This document shows positions 7,189-12,556 of a stretch of 20,334 nucleotides of DNA, in pieces (positions within the stretch are counted from its first letter, which is position 1; the number at the start of each line of letters is the position of its first letter). A program made the position numbers and the translations under genes. The stretch spans positions 1 to 20,334 of the forward strand of contig CAZVHB010000011.1 of assembly GCA_964626965.1 (NCBI GenBank). The letters are read 5' to 3'. The notes below the pieces were generated by a model. The model made no database searches. It worked only from the letters and a program-made list of their open reading frames with translations, and had not been told where the DNA came from. This stretch comes from CAZEPT01 sp964626965 (GTDB taxonomy: Bacteria > Patescibacteriota > Minisyncoccia > Phycocordibacterales > UBA9973).

Positions 7189-7200
7189 TACAATCAGTGC
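7189..7200 (+). promoter_or_regulatory. -10 box TACAAT for glyA, leaderless layout
   Basis: TACAAT (7189-7194) is followed by exactly six bases (cagtgc) and then the glyA ATG. No Shine-Dalgarno is present. The spacing matches that of five other genes in the window. Confidence 0.6.
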
Positions 7201-8373
7201 ATGAAAGATACACAAATCAAAAATCTCATCTTGAAAGAAGATGCACGACAAAAAAAGGTCATCAATTTAATCGCTTCAGAGAACTACGTCTCACAAGATG
7301 TGCTCGATGCACTCGGCTCAACACTGACCAATAAATATGCTGAAGGCTATCCAGGTCGTCGCTACTACGGAGGAAATGAAATCATCGACCAAGTAGAAAA
7401 TCTTTGTATCGAACGTGCACTCAAACTCTTCAAACTCGACGCGAAAAAATGGCACGTCAATGCACAAGCACTTTCAGGTTCTCCTGCAAACTTTGCTATC
7501 TACTCGGCTCTCGTTCCACTTGGTGGAAAAATCATGGGAATGAAACTCACTTCAGGTGGGCATCTTACTCACGGTCATCCACTCTCTATGACTGGCAAGC
7601 TCTGGAAGCCGATACAGTTTACCCTTGACGCAAAAACAGAAATGATCAACTACAAAGAGCTCGAAATACTTGCGATGCAAGAAAAACCTGACATTATTGT
7701 TGCTGGTTTTACTGCGTACCCACGTACCGTAGATTTCAAAAAGTTCCGTGCAATTGCAAATAAATGTGGAGCATTGCTTCATGTTGATATGTCTCACTTT
7801 GCTGGACTTGTTGCTGGTGGAGTATACCCATCACCTTTCCCATACGCAGATACAGTGATGACCACTACACACAAGTCTCTTCGTGGTCCACGCCAAGCAC
7901 TGATGTTCGTCAAAAAAGACAAGAGAGAATTCGATAAGAAGCTCGACAAGATGGTGATCCCAGGACTTTTTGGTGGTCCGCACGAAAACAACATTGCTGG
8001 AGTTGCTGTTGCTTTGAAAGAAGCTGATACACCGGCATTCAAGACATATGCAAAACAAGTTGTAAAAAATGCCAACACACTCGCGAACGAACTTCAAAAA
8101 CTCGGATGGCATATTATCTCTGGAGGTACTGACTCACACCTTATTCTTATGGATACGTGGATGAACGGTACTGGTATTCCTGGTAAAGAAGCATCAGCAC
8201 GACTCGAACGTGCAAATATTATTGTAAACATGAATACGATTCCAGGAGAAACTCGCACTGCGATGGATCCATCTGGTATCCGGCTCGGTACTTGTGCAGA
8301 AACGACGAGAGGGAAGAAAGAGAAAGATATGATTGTAATCGCGCGAAAAATTGATCAGATTTTGAGAAAGTAA
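7201..8373 (+). CDS. glyA: Serine hydroxymethyltransferase
   Basis: A 390-residue PLP enzyme that interconverts serine + tetrahydrofolate and glycine + methylene-tetrahydrofolate, the main source of one-carbon units and the direct cofactor supply for thymidylate synthesis. Landmarks are NLIASENYVS and KYAEGYPGRRYYGG near the N-terminus, SGSPANFAIY, GGHLTHG, HVDMSHFAGLVAGG with the cofactor Asp196, TTTHKSLRGPR with Lys225 that forms the Schiff base, GGPHENNIAG, and GTDSHLILMD. It is slightly shorter than typical bacterial GlyA (about 415), with trimming at the C-terminus. GGL after RGPR is replaced by QAL. The Nudix gene begins one base after its stop, so the two are likely co-transcribed. Confidence 0.97.
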   Translation: MKDTQIKNLILKEDARQKKVINLIASENYVSQDVLDALGSTLTNKYAEGYPGRRYYGGNEIIDQVENLCIERALKLFKLDAKKWHVNAQALSGSPANFAIYSALVPLGGKIMGMKLTSGGHLTHGHPLSMTGKLWKPIQFTLDAKTEMINYKELEILAMQEKPDIIVAGFTAYPRTVDFKKFRAIANKCGALLHVDMSHFAGLVAGGVYPSPFPYADTVMTTTHKSLRGPRQALMFVKKDKREFDKKLDKMVIPGLFGGPHENNIAGVAVALKEADTPAFKTYAKQVVKNANTLANELQKLGWHIISGGTDSHLILMDTWMNGTGIPGKEASARLERANIIVNMNTIPGETRTAMDPSGIRLGTCAETTRGKKEKDMIVIARKIDQILRK

Positions 8374-8374
8374 A

Positions 8375-8794
8375 ATGGAAAATCAAACAAAAATTGGGAT
8401 AGGAGTGCTCATTCTCAAAGATGGTAAAATTCTTATGGGAAAAAGAAAAAGTTCACATGGTGCCGGAGAGTATTCTTTTCCAGGGGGTCATTTAGAATAC
8501 CTCGAATCTTTTGAAGAATGCGCAATGAGAGAAACGTTAGAGGAAACTGGTATTGGGATTCAAAACATCCAATTTCAATTTCTTTCAAATGTTACTCATT
8601 ATGCACCAAAACATTATGTCCATATTGGGTTGACCGCAGAGTGGAAGTCGGGCGTTCCACAAATCATGGAACCAGAAAAGTGCGAAAGTTGGGATTGGTA
8701 CGATGTAGATAATTTACCAACTCCTATGTTCCACATGACGGAGCAAGCTATAAAAGTTTTTAAAAATAACAATGGTCCATATGTCAAAGAATAA
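8375..8794 (+). CDS. Nudix hydrolase, NUDT15/MutT-like
   Basis: A 139-residue single-domain Nudix protein. The Nudix box Gx5Ex7REUxEExGU is complete from G38 to I60 (GGHLEY..., RETLEETGI), providing the metal-binding glutamates. Beyond the box, SFPGGHLEYLESFEECA and EPEKCESWDWYD strongly resemble the NUDT15/MTH2 subgroup, which hydrolyses (d)NTPs such as dGTP analogues, oxidised dGTP and dTTP to monophosphates. The exact substrate is inference. The ATG is one base from the glyA stop, so it is probably translated from the glyA transcript. It adds to the set of nucleotide-pool genes in this window. Confidence 0.88.
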   Translation: MENQTKIGIGVLILKDGKILMGKRKSSHGAGEYSFPGGHLEYLESFEECAMRETLEETGIGIQNIQFQFLSNVTHYAPKHYVHIGLTAEWKSGVPQIMEPEKCESWDWYDVDNLPTPMFHMTEQAIKVFKNNNGPYVKE

Positions 8795-8830
8795 AGGAAA
8801 ACTCATCGTCACTCCGTAAACTTTAAGATA

Positions 8831-8859
8831 TTTACATTTTCACAAATAAAATGTATAAT
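8831..8859 (+). promoter_or_regulatory. Sigma70-type promoter of the thymidylate kinase-like gene
   Basis: TTTACA (8831-8836), a 17-base spacer and TATAAT (8854-8859) form a near-consensus promoter. The ATG at 8877 follows after a leader of about ten bases without a Shine-Dalgarno. A second box, TATACT (8871-8876), directly abuts the ATG. Confidence 0.75.
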
Positions 8860-8876
8860 AATAAAAAATATATACT

Positions 8877-9476
8877 ATGAAAAAAGGAATTTTGGTCACT
8901 ATAATGGGAGTTACAAATATGGGTAAAACAACCCAAATTGAACTTCTTAAAGATTCTCTGTCGAAAAAAGACATCTCTTTCACAATGCTTAAGTATCCGA
9001 TTTATGCTCTTGAACCAACCGGGCCTCGAATGTTGGCTTTCTTAAAAGGAGGTAATCCTGAAAAATTAACCCCTGCGCAATTTCAAGAATTGTGTGCTCA
9101 AAACAGAAAAGATTTTGAACCACAACTCAAGGAATTACTCCTAAAAAATGATGTAGTAATTGCAGAAATGTATACTGGGACAGGTATTGCTTATGGGTTT
9201 GGTGATGGTGTTCCGTTGGAATATTTAATGGAAATTAATGATGGAATTATGGATCCTGATGTTTCAATCTTACTAGACGGTTCTCGGTATAAGGAGAGTA
9301 TCGAGGAAACTCATGTATACGAAAACGACGATGAGAAAACCGAACGAATAAGACAGATTCATTTATCTCTAGCAAAGGAGTTAAATTGGCATATTATTAA
9401 TGCTAATCTTACACGAGAGGTGATTCAAACGCTTATCCTGGAAATTATAATCAAAGAACTAAAAACTAATGCTTAA
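8877..9476 (+). CDS. Thymidylate kinase-like P-loop kinase
   Basis: A 199-residue protein of the dTMP kinase fold, of normal length. It has a P-loop GVTNMGKTTQ (11-20), a substrate-region YPIYALEPTG (40-49), the helix region LCAQNRKDFEPQLKELL, a LID-like charged segment (about 146-160), and LDG (133-135). In dTMP kinases the strand after the second helix carries D-R-Y/S, which positions the substrate phosphate; here it is E97-M98-Y99 (IAEMYTGTGIAYG), so the conserved Arg is missing. The enzyme may be a divergent dTMP kinase, giving dTDP, or another deoxynucleotide or deoxynucleoside kinase. It has its own promoter and its stop lies inside a terminator. I leave the gene symbol blank because of the altered motif. 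Confidence 0.78.
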   Translation: MKKGILVTIMGVTNMGKTTQIELLKDSLSKKDISFTMLKYPIYALEPTGPRMLAFLKGGNPEKLTPAQFQELCAQNRKDFEPQLKELLLKNDVVIAEMYTGTGIAYGFGDGVPLEYLMEINDGIMDPDVSILLDGSRYKESIEETHVYENDDEKTERIRQIHLSLAKELNWHIINANLTREVIQTLILEIIIKELKTNA

Positions 9477-9490
9477 CGCATTAGTTTTTT
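9461..9490 (+). terminator. Terminator overlapping the end of the kinase gene
   Basis: A stem of at least nine base pairs (9464-9472 with 9478-9486) closes a TTAAC loop that includes the stop codon TAA (9474-9476). It is preceded by AAA and followed by a T-run. Confidence 0.88.
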
Positions 9491-9507
9491 ATTTTCAACA
9501 AAACATG

Positions 9508-9520
9508 TAATATACAGTGT
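9508..9520 (+). promoter_or_regulatory. -10-like AT box immediately upstream of the dUTPase gene
   Basis: TGTAATATACAGTGT precedes the ATG at 9521. TAATAT (9508-9513) or TATACA (9511-9516) would place the transcription start at or within a few bases of the ATG. No Shine-Dalgarno is visible. Confidence 0.5.
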
Positions 9521-9946
9521 ATGAAAATCAAAATTAAAAGAATCGACAAAAGTTTACCATTACCAGCATATCAAACAGAGGGTGCAGTGGCATTTGACCT
9601 GTATTCACGGATTGATTGTTTCATTTTGTCTAAAACATTGGAACGATTACCCACAAACGTCATTATCGCTACACCAAAAGGGTACATGTTGGAAATAAAA
9701 GATAGGTCTAGTACCCTCAAGAAAAAAGGGTTACTAGTTACTACTGGCTATATTGATACGGATTACTGCGGTGAAACTGATGAAATTTTACTTCAAGTAT
9801 ATAACTTGAGTGATCACGAAGTGCATGTCGAAAAAGGGGAACGTCTAGGTCAAGGTGCCTTTGTAAAAGTAGATATTGGTGAGTGGGAAGAAGTAGACAT
9901 GATGAATGAAAGCAGTAGAGGTGGTTTTGGAACCACGGGTAAATAA
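9521..9946 (+). CDS. dut: Deoxyuridine 5'-triphosphate nucleotidohydrolase (dUTPase)
   Basis: A 141-residue trimeric-type dUTPase that hydrolyses dUTP to dUMP and pyrophosphate, keeping uracil out of DNA and supplying dUMP. The five family motifs appear in order: I AVAFDLYS (D26), II DRSSTLKKKGL (R62-S64), III GYIDTDYCGE with the catalytic D79, IV GERLGQGAF (Q111), and V RGGFGTTG (133-140) with the uracil-stacking Phe136. Motif I has Ala-Phe in place of the common Gly-x, and motif II has Asp before RSS where Gly or Pro is usual. The C-terminal motif V favours dUTPase over dCTP deaminase. It stands alone after a terminator with its own promoter-like box. Confidence 0.88.
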   Translation: MKIKIKRIDKSLPLPAYQTEGAVAFDLYSRIDCFILSKTLERLPTNVIIATPKGYMLEIKDRSSTLKKKGLLVTTGYIDTDYCGETDEILLQVYNLSDHEVHVEKGERLGQGAFVKVDIGEWEEVDMMNESSRGGFGTTGK

Positions 9947-9961
9947 TAGTAGGTTTTGTGG

Positions 9962-9973
9962 TATAGTATTTTT
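9962..9973 (+). promoter_or_regulatory. -10 box TATAGT for argS, leaderless GTG start
   Basis: TATAGT (9962-9967) is preceded by TGTGG and followed by exactly six bases (attttt) and GTG at 9974. The spacing equals that of the other leaderless genes and decides the argS start: the in-frame TTG at 9956 would lie upstream of the -10 box. Confidence 0.68.
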
Positions 9974-11671
9974 GTGATAACTGACACAATTAAAAGCCTT
10001 ATTTTAAATACACTCACAACACTTGATCTGCCTCAAGCTGATTTTGTCGTAGAACATCCGGGTGATTTATCTCATGGAGACTATTCGACGAACATTGCAA
10101 TGGTGCTTTCAAAAAAAGTTGGCGAAAATCCAAAAGAACTCTCTGAAAGAATAAAAACAGAACTCGAGAAAAATATACCGAAAGAAATAGAGAAGATCGA
10201 AATTGCTGGACCCGGGTTTATCAACTTTTACCTCTCAGAAAGTTTTTATACAGAGAGTATTAAAACCGTCCTTGAGCAAAAAGAAAATTGGGGTAAAAAT
10301 GACGAACTCAAAAACAAAAAAGTTTTGATCGAACACTCAAGTCCAAACCTCTTCAAGCCATTTCACATTGGTCACGTGATGAACAATACCATTGGTGAAT
10401 CACTGACTCGTCTCGCGCATTTTTCTCATGCAGATGTGACACTCATTTCATATCCATCTGATGTATCACTCGGTATAGGGAAAGCTGTGTACGTACTCTT
10501 GCAAAAAGGAGTAGCTACACTCGATACATTTGAAACACTTCAAGAAAAACTCACATTCCTCGGTTCTTGTTATGTCGAAGGTACACGTCTCTATGATGAA
10601 GATAAGACTATCGAACCAATCGTTCGTGATATTACTCAAAAGATTTTTAATCACACAGCTGGTCCTGAACTCGACGCATATGAAGTAGGGAAGAAAATTA
10701 ATCTTGATTACTTCAAGCAGATTACCAAAACTCTCGGCTCAAACTTTGATGACTTTATTTACGAAAGTGAAGCAGGTGTCGTCGGTAAAAAAATTGTGCA
10801 AGAAAATACACCAAAAATATTTACAGAAAGTGAAGGAGCGACTATCTATGAAGGAGAACAAGATGGCCTCCACACTCGTGTATTTATAAACAAAGAAGGC
10901 TATCCAACATACGAAGCAAAAGATATTGGACTTCTTTCACTCAAATTCGAACGTTTCAATCCAGATATTTCTATCTTTATCACCGACCATGAACAAACAG
11001 AATACTTCCGTGTCGTCTCAACTGCTGCTGGAAAAATAAATAAAGAGTGGCAAGACAAGACTGTGCATCGTACACACGGTCGTATGACATTCAAAGGACA
11101 GAAAATGTCTTCACGTCTCGGTGGTGTGCCAACTGCAAAAGATACACTCGATACACTTTTTGAAGCAGTAGGAGAAACAGCAAAACACGAGCTCACGGAC
11201 TCTGATCGAGAGGTGATTGCTATCTCTGCGCTCAAGTACAGTATCCTCCGCGCAGAAGCTGGTAAGAATATTAATTTTGATCCAGAAACATCACTATCAT
11301 TTGAAGGGGATTCAGGGCCGTATCTTTTGTACAGTACGATTCGCGCGAAATCTATTTTGGAAAAAGCACAGACGCTCGGACTAGAAAAAAATATAGAAAG
11401 GCATGAAGGTTTGGAGATTACGAATTTAGAAAAATTACTCTATCGTTTTCCGGAGATAGTGTCTCGATCTCTGGCTGATTACTCTACTCATCACATTACT
11501 ATCTATCTGACAGAACTCGCACAAGCGTTCAATAGTTTTTACGGAAACACGCACATTTTAAATGTCGAAGATAAAAATGCGCCGTTCTATGTTGCGCTTA
11601 CTGAAAGCTTTTCAACAACCATGAAAAACGGGCTCTATCTCCTGGGGATAAGTCTACCGAGTAAGATGTAA
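9974..11671 (+). CDS. argS: Arginyl-tRNA synthetase
   Basis: A 565-residue class I aminoacyl-tRNA synthetase that charges tRNA-Arg with arginine using ATP. Domain order is an N-terminal additional domain (Add-1) with GDYSTNIAMVLSKK, then the Rossmann catalytic core with HSSPNLFKPFHIGH (HIGH at 131-134) and the KMSS loop (QKMSSRLG, 377-380), and the DALR anticodon-binding domain with LRAEAGKNINFD and SFEGDSGPYLLYSTIRA. It ends in the family-typical LLGISLPSKM. The start is assigned to GTG 9974 from the upstream TATAGT box; the six-codon extension to TTG 9956 covers that box. It is flanked by its own terminator, so it is monocistronic. Confidence 0.96.
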   Translation: MITDTIKSLILNTLTTLDLPQADFVVEHPGDLSHGDYSTNIAMVLSKKVGENPKELSERIKTELEKNIPKEIEKIEIAGPGFINFYLSESFYTESIKTVLEQKENWGKNDELKNKKVLIEHSSPNLFKPFHIGHVMNNTIGESLTRLAHFSHADVTLISYPSDVSLGIGKAVYVLLQKGVATLDTFETLQEKLTFLGSCYVEGTRLYDEDKTIEPIVRDITQKIFNHTAGPELDAYEVGKKINLDYFKQITKTLGSNFDDFIYESEAGVVGKKIVQENTPKIFTESEGATIYEGEQDGLHTRVFINKEGYPTYEAKDIGLLSLKFERFNPDISIFITDHEQTEYFRVVSTAAGKINKEWQDKTVHRTHGRMTFKGQKMSSRLGGVPTAKDTLDTLFEAVGETAKHELTDSDREVIAISALKYSILRAEAGKNINFDPETSLSFEGDSGPYLLYSTIRAKSILEKAQTLGLEKNIERHEGLEITNLEKLLYRFPEIVSRSLADYSTHHITIYLTELAQAFNSFYGNTHILNVEDKNAPFYVALTESFSTTMKNGLYLLGISLPSKM

Positions 11672-11689
11672 AAACCTTGTTTTTAAAGC

Positions 11690-11726
11690 TCAAATACACA
11701 CCTCATCTCGGGTGTGTATTTTACTA
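11690..11726 (+). terminator. Terminator after argS
   Basis: A perfect 11-bp stem (11692-11702 with 11711-11721) closes an 8-base loop. The 3' arm ends in a short TTTT before the sequence becomes mixed. Confidence 0.82.
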
Positions 11727-11753
11727 GACAAAAATATATAGTTCTGGTATAGT
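11725..11753 (+). promoter_or_regulatory. Extended -10 promoter of the small 64-residue ORF
   Basis: TAGACA (11725-11730), a 17-base spacer and TATAGT (11748-11753), preceded by TGG (extended -10), make one of the better promoters in the window. It lies 55 bases before the ATG at 11809, so unlike most genes here this transcript has a real leader. Confidence 0.7.
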
Positions 11754-11808
11754 TCACTTAAGTTAGTCCTTAAACAAATATATTTTTAAACCCAAAAATT
11801 CATAGAAA

Positions 11809-12003
11809 ATGGCAAACGAGAATGAAAAACTTTTGTTTATGCGAGATGCCTTAATTGGTTTATTGCAAAGTTCCTTTACAAAAAAGGAAAGAAAAGAAAC
11901 TCCTACTACATCACAAAAAATTGTAGCACCTGCGCAAGATGAGAGTAGTAAATTCTTTTCACAACTCGAACAATTGTTCGCGTCGCCCTTACCTTGCTAC
12001 TAA
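11809..12003 (+). CDS. Small hypothetical protein, 64 residues
   Basis: An unrecognised short protein with an amphipathic N-terminal helix (KLLFMRDALIGLLQSS), a Lys/Thr-rich middle and a hydrophobic tail ending PLPCY. It has no clear membrane segment or known motif. Reality is supported by the strong promoter at 11725-11753 and by the terminator that follows at 12058. Against it are its short length and biased composition. If it is not translated, the region 11760-12100 could be a non-coding transcript. Confidence 0.5.
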   Translation: MANENEKLLFMRDALIGLLQSSFTKKERKETPTTSQKIVAPAQDESSKFFSQLEQLFASPLPCY

Positions 12004-12030
12004 TTTTGCATGGTTTAATATTTTTTTCTC

Positions 12031-12139
12031 ATAGGTTGATTTGGTTAGAGGAATCAAGCAGTCTTTGCATTTTGATGCAGAGACTGCACCTTTTATTTTT
12101 TTTAATTTTCAGATTGGGTCTCTTCATATAGGTTGATTT
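12031..12139 (+). repeat. Two copies of ATAGGTTGATTT, each ahead of a terminator
   Basis: ATAGGTTGATTT occurs at 12031-12042 and 12128-12139. Each copy follows a pyrimidine-rich stretch (ctcat, cttcat) and precedes a GG-rich segment and then a hairpin terminator. No coding frame spans the region, and it otherwise holds only AT-rich DNA. The role is unknown. Confidence 0.55.
12058..12108 (+). terminator. Terminator downstream of the small ORF
   Basis: A 12-bp stem (12058-12069 with 12076-12087, one T-G pair) closes TTTTGA. It is followed by ACC and long T-runs. Confidence 0.85.
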
Positions 12140-12152
12140 TTTCATTGGTGGA

Positions 12153-12192
12153 GGAGTGTTGCTTGTTTAAGTGACACTCCTTTTTTTATTTT
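12153..12192 (+). terminator. Second terminator before the ileS unit
   Basis: A 7-bp stem (GGAGTGT 12153-12159 with ACACTCC 12174-12180) encloses an inner CTT/AAG pairing. It is followed directly by TTTTTTTATTTTT. It insulates the T-box unit from upstream transcription. Confidence 0.82.
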
Positions 12193-12200
12193 TGAAATAT

Positions 12201-12208
12201 GGTAGTAT
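12201..12208 (+). promoter_or_regulatory. Probable -10 region of the ileS T-box transcript
   Basis: TGGTAGTATGG (12200-12210) offers TAGTAT at 12203-12208 behind TGG, an extended -10 form. It is about ten bases upstream of where the T-box leader must begin. The -35 is not clear. Confidence 0.45.
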
Positions 12209-12215
12209 GGGTATA

Positions 12216-12424
12216 TAAGCATTGATGAGGCTCTGCCCTAAAGGCAGAAAAATCACCTCGGAGTCCGCTTCAAAACGGACAGGCTTTGGGAAGAAACCCG
12301 AAAGGGAATTAGAACCCAGTAAATGAGATGTCTTCATTTTGGAGATAACTAAGGTGGTACCACGGGTTATGAAGCTCGTCCTTGGAAAATAATCGTAACG
12401 ATTGTTTTCTGTGGACGAGTTTTT
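12216..12424 (+). promoter_or_regulatory. T-box riboswitch controlling ileS, with short Stem I
   Basis: The 14-base T-box AAGGTGGTACCACG (12351-12364) matches the consensus exactly. Its TGGT would pair with an uncharged tRNA 3' end ACCA, as expected for tRNA-Ile (discriminator A). Flanking ATAAC/GTTAT and CTTCAT/ATGAAG form the antiterminator. The competing terminator pairs 12375-12381 with 12413-12419 around a long inner hairpin and ends in a T-run (12420-12427). Stem I appears reduced to 12227-12259: GAGG/CCTC enclosing a 5-bp hairpin (CTGCC/GGCAG) and an internal loop holding ATC (12252-12254), an isoleucine codon, followed by A. A second hairpin pairs 12263-12267 with 12276-12280. By family logic, uncharged tRNA-Ile stabilises the antiterminator and turns ileS on. 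The ATC specifier and the downstream gene agree. Confidence 0.9.
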
Positions 12425-12438
12425 TTATTATCCAGTTC

Positions 12439-12514
12439 TGTCATTCCGGACTTGATCCGGAATCTAGAGATAAAAAAAGTACAACCTGGATCCCGGCTCA
12501 AGTCCGGGATGACA
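12439..12514. repeat. Palindromic intergenic repeat, intact copy inside the ileS leader
   Basis: A 76-base element with inverted arms of about 26 bases. The left arm begins TGTCATTCCGGACTTGATCC, and the right arm ends GGACTTGAGCCGGGATGACA-like when read on the other strand. Each arm also carries an internal CCGG...CCGG palindrome. The left arm resembles the repeat at 5688-5759. It is inserted between the T-box terminator and the ileS start, so it is transcribed whenever the T-box reads through and will fold into a strong hairpin. Confidence 0.85.
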
Positions 12515-12556
12515 AATACAAAGAATAATTAATTACTAGAATAGAACCAAAAAAAT

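Noticed and set aside
9956..9973. TTG start six codons upstream for argS
   Set aside because: The TATAGT box lies within this stretch, so a transcript starting from it could not contain the TTG.
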